From assembly GCA_020356025.1 (NCBI GenBank), contig CP070630.1, positions 1,400,278 to 1,451,412 on the forward strand: a stretch of DNA of 51,135 bases, read 5' to 3'. Source of the stretch: Dehalococcoidia bacterium. GTDB taxonomy: Bacteria; Chloroflexota; Dehalococcoidia; SM23-28-2. Below are positions 17,328 through 24,984 of the stretch, in pieces. Positions within the stretch are counted from its first letter, which is position 1. Every line of letters begins with the position of its first letter. The notes beneath the pieces are model-generated. The model did no database searches and was not told where the DNA came from. It worked only from the letters and a program-made list of their open reading frames with translations. The position numbers and the translations under genes were made by a program.

Positions 17328-18563
17328 CTAGGCGGGCTTGCTGCTCGCCAGGTACTGCATGGTGCCGTCGGGGTACACGGCCACCTTGGCTCCATCTGGA
17401 TGACTGGCGCGTAGCTCGTCCATCACCTCGCCCCAGTCCTTCGCCCAGGTGACCGACTGGGCGTCGCCGAACAGGTCCACGCAGGTCAAGTCCTTCAGAG
17501 GGTTCAGCACGATGACCTTGAATGCGGCGGGTATCGTCCGCTGGGTGTATTGTCTGCCGCCGTAGGTCTTCCCGAAGCTACGGAGCAAGTAGTGAGTGAT
17601 CTGGCCCTCCGGCGCGTTGATGATCATCACTATGGTGCCCCCCGGTAGCTTGATGGAGCGTATGGCAGCAAAGATGGAGATGGCCGCCTCATTCGACTTG
17701 GCGAAGGCGTTGGTCACCGCTATGTCCGCGCCCGAGATCCCTTCAGTTGCGTAGACCTCCTTGGCCAGCTTCACTCCTTCTCGATGCTCCAGCACCGGAT
17801 CGCCCACGAACAGGGCTGAGAACTCACCCCGCAGGTTCAGCAAGCCGTCGATTGTCATATCGAGACCGGCCAGCTTGGCGGCCTCCTCGACCTCAAAGCG
17901 CATGACGTTTTCGTCGTAGTTGCCCATTCCCGTGGTCTGGGGGGCCATGCCCATCACTTTGCCATGGAAATAGTCGATGCTATCGATGTGGGATACGCCC
18001 GGCAGGATGATCTTGCCTCCGCCGCCGAAGCCAACCTGAGGGTGGGGGATGATGCAGCCGATGCCGATTTTGAGGTCGCAGTTCATGACTTCTCGGTTGA
18101 CCGCCAGGGGCGTTCCGCGGCTGGTCTTGCCCACCGGCGTGCAGTTCTCCCAGGGGTTGTGGTTGTAGACGGGGAAGCGTTCCAGCGTCTCCTGGCCCAG
18201 CTTCTTGCGCAGGGCGTGGTTGTCGTGGGCGCCGTGGGTGCCTACGGCTGCAATGAGACGAATCTGAGCGTCGGTGATGCCTGCCTGCTCCAGTTCCCGC
18301 AGGACGTAGGGGAGGATCTCATAGGTCCGCGTGGGGCGAGTGATGTCGTCGAAGAGAATGACCACCTCTTTCTTGCCCCGAGCCAGGTCGCGGATGCGTT
18401 GCGTGCCGATGGGATTGTCGAATGCCTGCTCTATCTGCTGAGGCGTCAGCTTTGGGCGGTCGTGGCCCTTGGGGGGCAAGAAGTGAACGTCCCAGGAGTC
18501 AGGGAAATCCAGCTCCAGCTCCGTGTTGTCGTACCAGTAAAGCTGCGGCACCTTGAGTTTCAT
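17328..18563 (-). CDS. larA: LarA-family nickel-pincer racemase (lactate racemase-like)
   Basis: A 411-residue LarA homologue with every catalytic position present at the same numbering as the Lactiplantibacillus enzyme: Asp72 in FDDITRPT, a His in the VGTHGAH motif (residue 110), His174 in PHPQVGFGGGGK, Lys184 (NPN cofactor attachment) and His200. It should interconvert the enantiomers of lactate or a related 2-hydroxy acid through a Ni-pincer cofactor; LarB, LarC and LarE are not in the window. The ATG has AGGAGAG about six bases upstream. The gene is divergent from an HpcH/HpaI aldolase and a 2-hydroxy-acid dehydrogenase gene, which suggests a hydroxy-acid catabolic set. Many LarA homologues act on other hydroxy acids, so the substrate is open. 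Confidence 0.88.
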   Translation of the reverse strand: MKLKVPQLYWYDNTELELDFPDSWDVHFLPPKGHDRPKLTPQQIEQAFDNPIGTQRIRDLARGKKEVVILFDDITRPTRTYEILPYVLRELEQAGITDAQIRLIAAVGTHGAHDNHALRKKLGQETLERFPVYNHNPWENCTPVGKTSRGTPLAVNREVMNCDLKIGIGCIIPHPQVGFGGGGKIILPGVSHIDSIDYFHGKVMGMAPQTTGMGNYDENVMRFEVEEAAKLAGLDMTIDGLLNLRGEFSALFVGDPVLEHREGVKLAKEVYATEGISGADIAVTNAFAKSNEAAISIFAAIRSIKLPGGTIVMIINAPEGQITHYLLRSFGKTYGGRQYTQRTIPAAFKVIVLNPLKDLTCVDLFGDAQSVTWAKDWGEVMDELRASHPDGAKVAVYPDGTMQYLASSKPA

Positions 18564-18621
18564 GGTTTCTCTCCTGCGACTCCCAATTCTCCTGGGAACT
18601 GACTAGTGAGCTACGTCTGAG

Positions 18622-18627
18622 ATTATA
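18622..18627 (-). promoter_or_regulatory. Candidate -10 box for the larA-like gene
   Basis: A perfect TATAAT on the minus strand about 60 bases upstream of the start codon, preceded at 17 bases by only a poor -35 (TTCCTG). Transcription would begin near 18615. Confidence 0.4.
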
Positions 18628-18763
18628 CACTGGCGCCCGCGTACCAGGAAGACGCGCGCTCTGGATAGGCGGGCTCTGGCGGTGTCGCGGACTGGAGTTG
18701 ACAGCGGTTCACTAGGGTGCTAAGGAATGAGCAGTTATTTGCGGTTCAGTGGGGGCAGGAAAC

Positions 18764-19555
18764 ATGCGCGAGAATGCAGTGAAACGGCTCTGGCAGCAGG
18801 ACCGGCCGGCGCTCGGTGGCTGGCTCATGATGCCGAGCGGCTTTTCGGCCGAGGTGATGGCTCACCAGGACCTGGACTGGCTGTGCATCGACATGCAGCA
18901 CGGACTCATCGACTACGGCATGGCCTTAGCTATGCTTCAGGCCATCTCTACCACGGCGACAACCCCTTTCGTGCGGGTGCCCTGGAACCATTCGGATATC
19001 ATCATGAAGATGCTGGACGCAGGGGCCTACGGAGTGATAGTGCCCATGGTGAACAGTCGGGCAGAGGCCGAGGCAGCCGTCGCCGCCTGTCGCTATCCGC
19101 CTCAGGGGATTCGCAGCTTCGGTCCCATTCGCGCTGTCTATTACGCTGGCCTGGACTACTTCGTCTATGCCAACCAGGAGGTGTGCTGCATACCGCAGAT
19201 AGAGACGACGGCCGCGCTGGAGAACCTGGACGATATTCTCAGCGTGGAGGGCGTTGACGCAGTTTACATCGGGCCGATGGACCTGAGCATCTCCCTCGGC
19301 GTGCCGCCGCAGATGGACGGCGACCTGCCTGCCTATGCCGAGGCGCGCCAGCGCATCCTGGAGGCATGCCAGCGCCACAACGTTGTGGCTGGCGTCAACT
19401 CCAGCGCTGCGACGGCCCCCAAGCGCATCGCTGAGGGATTTCGCATGGTTCTGGTCTCCTCCGATTCCGGCGCCATGACCCGAGCGGTCGGGGAAGACGT
19501 GCGGGCGGTTCGCCGGACTGAAACCGGGGCCGCCGGCGGTCCTGCGTACCAGTAG
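18764..19555 (+). CDS. HpcH/HpaI-type class II pyruvate aldolase
   Basis: A 263-residue TIM-barrel aldolase of the HpcH/HpaI (citrate-lyase beta-like) family. The general-base His46 sits in DMQHGLID, the metal ligands are the Glu in PQIETT and the Asp in GPMDLSISLG, and the substrate loop GIRSFGP carries the usual Arg. These enzymes cleave or form 4-hydroxy-2-oxo acids with pyruvate as one partner, needing a divalent metal. I chose the ATG at 18764, five codons inside the longest frame that opens with GTG at 18749; ribosome sites are mediocre for both. It is followed 35 bases later by a hydroxy-acid dehydrogenase gene and probably shares its transcript. The exact substrate is unknown. Confidence 0.85.
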   Translation: MRENAVKRLWQQDRPALGGWLMMPSGFSAEVMAHQDLDWLCIDMQHGLIDYGMALAMLQAISTTATTPFVRVPWNHSDIIMKMLDAGAYGVIVPMVNSRAEAEAAVAACRYPPQGIRSFGPIRAVYYAGLDYFVYANQEVCCIPQIETTAALENLDDILSVEGVDAVYIGPMDLSISLGVPPQMDGDLPAYAEARQRILEACQRHNVVAGVNSSAATAPKRIAEGFRMVLVSSDSGAMTRAVGEDVRAVRRTETGAAGGPAYQ

Positions 19556-19590
19556 CGCGGTATGCGCAGCTAGCCAAAGGAGCAAGCCCG

Positions 19591-20679
19591 GTGTCTGATC
19601 AGCAGCGATTCTCCGCCGCCGGTCTGAGCGACTTCGTCGACCAGGCCCTGCAGCGAATGGATGTGCCGCCCGACGACGCGCGCCTGGCGGCAAAGATCCT
19701 GGTAGAGGCCGACCTGATGGGTATCGAGTCCCACGGCGTCGCCCACCTTATGGTTCATCCGAGCTACGTGCTGGGATTTAAGCAGGGGTTGGTCAACCCT
19801 CGCCCCGACATCCGGGTTGTGCATGAGACCCCTTCGACGGCCCTGGTGGACGGCGACGGCGGCTTGGGTGCTGTCGTCGGCTATCGGGCGATGTCCATCG
19901 CCATCCAGAAGGCGGGGGAGTGCGGGATGGGCATGGTGGCCGTGACCAGGAGTCGCCACTACGGTGCTGCCGGGTACTACGCGCTGATGGCCGTTCCTCA
20001 CGACATGATCGGTCTGGCCACCACCAACAGCCCTCCCTTGGTGGCGCCCACCTTCGGGCGAGGGCGCATGCTCGGCACCAACCCCATTGCCGTGGCCGCA
20101 CCTGTCGCCAGCGGTTATCCTTTCTTGCTGGACATGGCCACCAGCGCCGCTGCCCACGGGAAATTCGAGATAGCGAGGAAGGAGGGTAAGCCCATCCCTC
20201 CTACCTGGGGGGCAGATGAGGAGGGCAACCCGTCAACTGACATCACGCGGATCATGAGCAAGGGCTGGCTGCTGCCTCTGGGCTCGACGCCTGAGGCCGC
20301 CTCCTACAAGGGTTACGATTTGGCGATGGTGGTGGATATCCTCTCTGGCGTTCTCCCGGGGCTCGGTTACAGCCTCCACATCGATTACATCAAGCACGAG
20401 GTGGGGCATTTCTTCGGTGCCCTACGGGTCGACGGCTTTCGCCCGGTGGACGAGTTCAAGGCAATGATGGACGAGATGCTGCAGGCGTTTCGCAGTGCGC
20501 CTACTGTGGCGGGGGAAGAACGGGTGCTGGTCGCTGGCCAGCGGGAATTCGAGGCGCGTGAGGAGCGGCTGGCCAAGGGCATCCCCCTCCATCCGCCGGT
20601 GGTGAGCATGCTGAAGCGGCTGGCGGATGAACTCGGCCTGGCCATGCCGGAGGCGCTGCCCGCAGGCCCGTCGTCGTAG
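19591..20679 (+). CDS. Ldh2/malate-lactate dehydrogenase family oxidoreductase
   Basis: A 362-residue NAD(P)-dependent oxidoreductase of the type-2 malate/L-lactate dehydrogenase family (with YiaK, ComC and AllD). Family signatures are IESHGVAHL near the N-terminus, the catalytic His in SRHYGAAGYY, the LGTNPIAVAAP strand and LDMATSAAAHGK. Members reduce 2-oxo acids or oxidise 2-hydroxy acids. The start GTG has AAAGGAG about ten bases upstream. It lies directly downstream of the aldolase and near a LarA racemase, so the three may interconvert and degrade a 2-hydroxy acid. Substrate cannot be read from sequence. Confidence 0.88.
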   Translation: MSDQQRFSAAGLSDFVDQALQRMDVPPDDARLAAKILVEADLMGIESHGVAHLMVHPSYVLGFKQGLVNPRPDIRVVHETPSTALVDGDGGLGAVVGYRAMSIAIQKAGECGMGMVAVTRSRHYGAAGYYALMAVPHDMIGLATTNSPPLVAPTFGRGRMLGTNPIAVAAPVASGYPFLLDMATSAAAHGKFEIARKEGKPIPPTWGADEEGNPSTDITRIMSKGWLLPLGSTPEAASYKGYDLAMVVDILSGVLPGLGYSLHIDYIKHEVGHFFGALRVDGFRPVDEFKAMMDEMLQAFRSAPTVAGEERVLVAGQREFEAREERLAKGIPLHPPVVSMLKRLADELGLAMPEALPAGPSS

Positions 20680-20724
20680 GTCTGTCTGGGGACAGGGGCT
20701 TTGCCCGCGAGAGTGGCGAGGCTA

Positions 20725-21876
20725 CTATTGCGCCTCGGGGTCGGTCTCGCAGTCCGTACACATCACGTCGTCCCACGCCTCGTCGTCGTTGACCATGTCG
20801 TCGACCCAGTCGTGAAGCTTGACTCCCTCCACCTCGCGGCTGTAGAAGATGTCGTCGCCGGTCATGCAGTGGATCTCGCCCGGGGCGATGTAGGCGTGGA
20901 AATTGGGGGCGCCGTCCTGGATCTCCTGGATGCTGGCGAGCATGAGTTCGCCCCAGTCGTCGCCGCCACCCATAGCCGTGAAGAAGAACCCCTGGATTTC
21001 GTCATGGGCCGTGTTGTATTGCGACCAGCGGTCGTTGGGGTAGTAGTTTGCCAGCGCGATGTAGAGGTCGGCCAGCGAGGAAACCTCGTCCCAGGAGCTG
21101 CCTGGCGCTGGGACCCAGTCCGGCATGCTGTCCGCGACGTTCCAGTTCGGGTAGCCTTTCTGGAGAAAATCGCTCGTGCTCACGCCGGCGCCTGAGTCGC
21201 CAAGCTGGTAGAGGGGCGTGTCGGGATAGAGTTCGTGGATGTGGGCCGCGCCCATGATCGAGCCGTAGCTTCCCGCGCTGCAGCCGGACACGAAGATCTT
21301 CTCCGGTTCCTCGAAGTTATCCGCTATCCAGTCCAGAGCTGCACTGACGTTCACAAACCCTTTGTGATGGATGACGACGTCCTCACCCCCTGACGTGTAG
21401 GTGTGAGTGTTGTTCCCCCAATGGATGTCTCCTGTGCAATAGGGGATGAAGACGAATAACCAGTCCTTGAAGGGGTTGTCCGGGTTCTCCAAATCGAAGA
21501 TCCCTTCCGCCGCCTGGCCCGGGTTGTCGCCGTCGCCTGCGGCCGCCTTGAAGATCCCGCCGAGCGAGCAGCTCCTGTCATCCCAGCAAGCGCCACCGCC
21601 TTGGAAATAGACCACTAGGCGGTTGACCGTGCCCGGATGCACGAAGTAGACGAACGGCGTGCCGTGCGAGCAGATGGTGTCGCCGCCTGGCTCGATCTTC
21701 GTCCAGCCTGGCGCGAGGTCCGGAGTCTTCGCCGACTCTGCGGTCGCTCCCGGCGATGGCGCCTCGGCCGTCGTGGGCGTGGCGGTCGCTTCGCTCTCTT
21801 CCTCTTCATCTCCTTGACAGGCCGCGCCGAACAGAGCCACGCTAAGGACCAGAATCATCGTCAGGAGCCAACGCAT
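20725..21876 (-). CDS. Exported pectinacetylesterase-like hydrolase, paralogue 1 (putative lipoprotein)
   Basis: A 383-residue protein of the pectinacetylesterase/Notum alpha-beta hydrolase family. The oxyanion segment is YFQGGGACW, the nucleophile elbow is GCSAGSYGS, and a C-terminal His follows in GEIHC. The N-terminus is a signal sequence ending GAAC with Cys20, a plausible though not ideal lipobox, followed by an acidic/Thr-Pro linker. Several Cys pairs suggest disulfides. The ATG at 21876 is chosen because GGAGG lies seven bases upstream, rather than the longer frame. It is closely related to the next gene upstream, with near-identical C-terminal segments (GVKLHDWVDDMVNDDEAWD). The substrate is probably an acylated saccharide or other ester, and is unproven. 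Confidence 0.82.
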   Translation of the reverse strand: MRWLLTMILVLSVALFGAACQGDEEEESEATATPTTAEAPSPGATAESAKTPDLAPGWTKIEPGGDTICSHGTPFVYFVHPGTVNRLVVYFQGGGACWDDRSCSLGGIFKAAAGDGDNPGQAAEGIFDLENPDNPFKDWLFVFIPYCTGDIHWGNNTHTYTSGGEDVVIHHKGFVNVSAALDWIADNFEEPEKIFVSGCSAGSYGSIMGAAHIHELYPDTPLYQLGDSGAGVSTSDFLQKGYPNWNVADSMPDWVPAPGSSWDEVSSLADLYIALANYYPNDRWSQYNTAHDEIQGFFFTAMGGGDDWGELMLASIQEIQDGAPNFHAYIAPGEIHCMTGDDIFYSREVEGVKLHDWVDDMVNDDEAWDDVMCTDCETDPEAQ

Positions 21877-21942
21877 GGCCACACCTCCTTTTGGCCCGTT
21901 CCAGAGGGCGGTGTCGATCGGCTTGGTCACCAGTTCGCCGCA

Positions 21943-21969
21943 GGCGCCGCTCCCCGGGGGAGCGGCGCC
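21943..21969 (-). terminator. Perfect 12-bp GC hairpin between the two esterase genes
   Basis: GGCGCCGCTCCC pairs with GGGAGCGGCGCC around a 3-base loop. It follows the stop codon of the upstream paralogue by about 45 bases. There is no T run after it, so it may be a partial terminator or an mRNA-stability element that sets different expression of the two genes. Confidence 0.45.
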
Positions 21970-22012
21970 CAGCGTAGGTCAAGCTTATCGAGATTCGAGA
22001 GGCGTCTGGTTA

Positions 22013-23404
22013 TTATGGTGCCAAGGGATCGGTCTCACAGTCCGTACACATCACCTCGTCCCACGCCTCGTCGTCGTTGACCATGTCGTCGACCCAGTCG
22101 TGAAGCTTGACGCCCTCCACCTCGCGGGTGTAGAAGATGTCGTCGCCGGTGATGCAGTGGATCTCGCCCGGGGCGATGTAGGCGTGGAAATTGGAGGCGC
22201 TGGTCTGAATTTCCTGGATGCTGGCGAGCATCAAGTCGCTCCAGTCGGCAGCGGTACCGCCCATAGCGCCGTAGAAGAATATCTGGTCTACGTCGTAGGC
22301 GGTGTTGTACTGCGACCAGCGGTCCTCAGAGTAGTAGTTTGCCAGCGCGATGTACCATTTGGCCATCGTAATCTCGGTCCAGGGAATGTCCAGCGCCGGA
22401 ATCCAGTCCGGGATGTTTGCCACTGCGCCCCAGTTCGGGAAGCCGCTCGCGAAGAAATCGTCGGTGATTACGCCAGCGCCAGCGTCGCCGAGCTGGTAAA
22501 GGGGCACGTCGGGATAGAGCTCGTGGATGTAGGGTGCGCCCATGGCCGATCCGTAGCTTCCCGCGCTGCAGCCAGACACGAAGATCTTCTCCGGCTCTTC
22601 GAAGTTGGTCTCTATCCAGTCCAGAACTGTACTGGCGTTCACAAAGCCCTTGTGGTAGACGGTGGTCTCCTCGCCGCCTATCGTGTAGGTCTGGGTGTTG
22701 TCTCCCCAGTGGATGTCTGCCGTGCAATAGGGGATGAAGACGAAGAACCAGTCCTTGAAGGGGTTATCTGGATTGTCCAGGTCGAAGATCCCCGCTGCCT
22801 CGTCCGGATCGCCACTGTCGTCCGCGGTGTCGTTATAGTACGAGCCCGGGTCCGAGCAGGTGAAGTCGTTCCAGCAGGCGCCGCCGCCTGAGAAGTAGAC
22901 CACCAGGCGGTTCACCGTGCCCGGATGCACCCAGTAGTGGTACGGCGTGCCCTGCGAGCAGGTGGTGTCGCCGCCAGGCTCGATCTTCGTCCAGCCCGCT
23001 GCCAGGTCGGGCACCGCCGGCGTAGCCGTGGGGCTGGGTGTTGGCGAAGTGGGGGCTCCTGCGCTGCCAAGGGCTAACACGCCCTGCATGTCGTCCAGGG
23101 TGGCCAGGGTGCTAATTTCGGGCCGGTCGGCGAACCAGCGCGACCACTGCTGCGTGTCGGCGTCGATGCTGTAGGCGACCGCGACGCCACTTGCGTTGCA
23201 GGTGGCAAGAGCATCGTCGACGTCGGTGCCATCATCGCCGCTCCAGACGGATATCGCCCACTTGCCTGCCTGGGGGCAGTTCTGCATGGTGCCTTCGTCG
23301 GCCTCTGACGAGCCGATCCCCATGGCCCAGACCAAGGCCAACAGGCCCAGGGCAAGCATGCCTGCGGGGAGCAAGAGAGCAAGTTTCCTCCCCGGGTTAC
23401 GCAT
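22013..23404 (-). CDS. Exported pectinacetylesterase-like hydrolase, paralogue 2, with N-terminal module
   Basis: A 463-residue paralogue of the gene at 20725-21876. A membrane/signal helix covers residues about 8-29. Residues 47-113 are a copy of the W...RPEIST module also found twice in the beta-propeller protein at 14027. A Pro/Thr linker follows, and the hydrolase domain carries YFSGGGACW, GCSAGSYGS and GEIHC. The module is missing from the paralogue. The ATG has GGAGG six bases upstream and a strong promoter at 23437-23465. The gene leads a two-gene minus-strand unit, separated from its copy by a GC hairpin. Function is as for the paralogue; the extra module may bind a surface polymer, which is speculation. 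Confidence 0.83.
   Translation of the reverse strand: MRNPGRKLALLLPAGMLALGLLALVWAMGIGSSEADEGTMQNCPQAGKWAISVWSGDDGTDVDDALATCNASGVAVAYSIDADTQQWSRWFADRPEISTLATLDDMQGVLALGSAGAPTSPTPSPTATPAVPDLAAGWTKIEPGGDTTCSQGTPYHYWVHPGTVNRLVVYFSGGGACWNDFTCSDPGSYYNDTADDSGDPDEAAGIFDLDNPDNPFKDWFFVFIPYCTADIHWGDNTQTYTIGGEETTVYHKGFVNASTVLDWIETNFEEPEKIFVSGCSAGSYGSAMGAPYIHELYPDVPLYQLGDAGAGVITDDFFASGFPNWGAVANIPDWIPALDIPWTEITMAKWYIALANYYSEDRWSQYNTAYDVDQIFFYGAMGGTAADWSDLMLASIQEIQTSASNFHAYIAPGEIHCITGDDIFYTREVEGVKLHDWVDDMVNDDEAWDEVMCTDCETDPLAP
23066..23266 (-). repeat. W...RPEIST module, copy C
   Basis: Codes for residues 47-113 of the second esterase paralogue. Pattern: KWAISVWSG, Ala/Leu helix, VAVAY, then SRWFADRPEISTL and VLAL. 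Matches copies A and B in the beta-propeller protein in order and spacing of the conserved positions. Confidence 0.6.
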
Positions 23405-23436
23405 GGCTGACCTCCTTAGCTAAAGTTTGCGGACTC

Positions 23437-23465
23437 ATTGTACTCGCGGGTGGAAGAGGTGGCAA
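23437..23465 (-). promoter_or_regulatory. Sigma-70-like promoter of the esterase pair
   Basis: Minus strand: TTGCCA (23465-23460, five of six), a 17-base spacer and TACAAT (23442-23437, five of six). Start expected near 23430, giving a leader of about 26 bases with a good GGAGG before the ATG at 23404. Confidence 0.65.
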
Positions 23466-23569
23466 GCACATACGTGGAATGCGGAATTGTCACGCTGCGG
23501 TCAAAATGGGATAGCCCCTGTTCCTGCCTCGACGACAATGTGGGGTGAGGCGTTATTGGTCATGCCATC

Positions 23570-23596
23570 TTGACAAGCAGGCGCTCAGTCTGTAAT
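23570..23596 (+). promoter_or_regulatory. Candidate promoter for asd
   Basis: Perfect TTGACA (23570-23575), a short 15-base spacer and TGTAAT (23591-23596, five of six). The leader to the asd start would be about 130 bases. The short spacer lowers confidence. Confidence 0.4.
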
Positions 23597-23734
23597 GCTT
23601 CACGTAGGCGGAGCAGCGGCGGGCCTAACGCAAGCTGTTGCGCTTTTATTGTTCAGTGAGGGAGAATTGGGTTAAGTCTTGGGACAGGTTCTCACGAGCA
23701 GTGAGATTCGCTGTGCCTGTTCAGGGAGGTCAGG

Positions 23735-24796
23735 ATGGCGCTAAAAGTCACCGTTGTGGGTGTGGGCATGGTGGGAGAGCAAATCGTCTCCATTTTGCGA
23801 GAACGTGACTTTCCTATGGAATGGCCCCCACGGATCTGTGCGACAAGGGCACGCAGCGAAACGCTTGCCGGCGAAGGCTTCAAGGTAGAGGAGACCGGCG
23901 AAGAGGCTTTCGATGGTGCGGAGGTTGTCTTCTTCGCAGGGAAGGAAGGAGGCAAAGGGGCAAGCGTCCAATGGGGCGAGAAGGCGGTGAAAGCAGGTGC
24001 CATCTGCGTGGACAATGGAGGCGACTTCCGTATGGACCCCACCGTCCCGCTGGTGGTGCCGGAAGTGAACCTTGACGCGGTGACGCCCGACAAGAGCTTC
24101 ATCGCCAGTCCCAACTGCTCCACCATCCAGATGGTTTTGGTACTCAATGCGATACACCAGGTTACCAGGATCCGCAGGGTGGTCGTATCCACCTATCAGA
24201 GCGTCTCGGGATGGGGGGTGCAGGCGGAGCAGGAGCTTCTGAACCAGATTCCTCATGCGCTCAAGTCTCTGGACGATATCCCCTTCGATCCGATGGTGTT
24301 CGCTAGTCCAATAGCGTTCAACCTCTTTCCTCACATCGATAAGTTCACTGAGGACGGTTACACCAAGGAAGAAATGAAGATGGTGTGGGAGACGCAGAAG
24401 ATCATGGGGGATGACACCATCAAGATAAGTCCTACCACTGTGCGGGTGGCGGTCATGGTAGGGCATGGCGAAAGCATCAACATCGAGACGGAGAGGAAGC
24501 TGACTGCCGCGGAGGCTCGGGAGATTCTCTCGAATGCGCCGGGCGTCGTTGTCATCGATGAACCGAACACCAACAGCCCCCGACCTGACCCGCTTGAACG
24601 CACCTATCCTGTGCCCCTTGACGTCCGAAAGCCCGAATATCGGGACATGGTGCTGGTGGGGCGGATCCGGGAAGATCCAACCATCGGAAACGGGCTGAAC
24701 CTGTGGTGTGTGGCGGACAACCTGCGAAAGGGCGCTGCACTGAACGTGGTTCAGATTGCTGAGGGGCTCATCGAGCGGGGAAGACTCAACCCGTAG
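23735..24796 (+). CDS. asd: Aspartate-semialdehyde dehydrogenase
   Basis: A 353-residue enzyme that reduces aspartyl-4-phosphate to aspartate semialdehyde with NADPH, the branch point to lysine/diaminopimelate, threonine and methionine. Visible are the N-terminal nucleotide-binding VGVGMVGEQI motif, the catalytic Cys128 in SPNCSTIQ, the STYQSVSGWG loop and the conserved VRVAVMVGHGESI segment near residue 240. Length is normal for the family. The ATG has GGAGG six bases upstream. There is no lysA or dap gene next to it, so it stands apart from its pathway. Confidence 0.95.
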   Translation: MALKVTVVGVGMVGEQIVSILRERDFPMEWPPRICATRARSETLAGEGFKVEETGEEAFDGAEVVFFAGKEGGKGASVQWGEKAVKAGAICVDNGGDFRMDPTVPLVVPEVNLDAVTPDKSFIASPNCSTIQMVLVLNAIHQVTRIRRVVVSTYQSVSGWGVQAEQELLNQIPHALKSLDDIPFDPMVFASPIAFNLFPHIDKFTEDGYTKEEMKMVWETQKIMGDDTIKISPTTVRVAVMVGHGESINIETERKLTAAEAREILSNAPGVVVIDEPNTNSPRPDPLERTYPVPLDVRKPEYRDMVLVGRIREDPTIGNGLNLWCVADNLRKGAALNVVQIAEGLIERGRLNP

Positions 24797-24984
24797 GACA
24801 GTCGAAGGGCGGGATCGGACATTTGCCTATCGTGACGCCCTCGCAACTACCCGTGCGACTGACCGCTTAGAGCTGACGAGGTGTTTTCCACTCCGGGACC
24901 CCTGGCTGCGCCGGCCAACTGCGTTTGTCATCGCCGAGACTCGAGCAGGGAGGAGTTCCTATATACCTTGGGTGGAGGGCGACC

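Larger units (their letters stand above)
23405..23734. other. Divergent intergenic region between esterase pair and asd
   Basis: 330 bp of non-coding DNA holding promoter-like sites for both directions (23437-23465 minus, 23570-23596 plus). I saw no RNA gene, repeat or further small reading frame of note. Confidence 0.5.

Noticed and set aside
18698-18726. TTGACA 17 bases before TAAGGA, upstream of the aldolase gene
   Set aside because: The -35 is perfect but the -10 matches only two consensus bases, so it was not called as a promoter.
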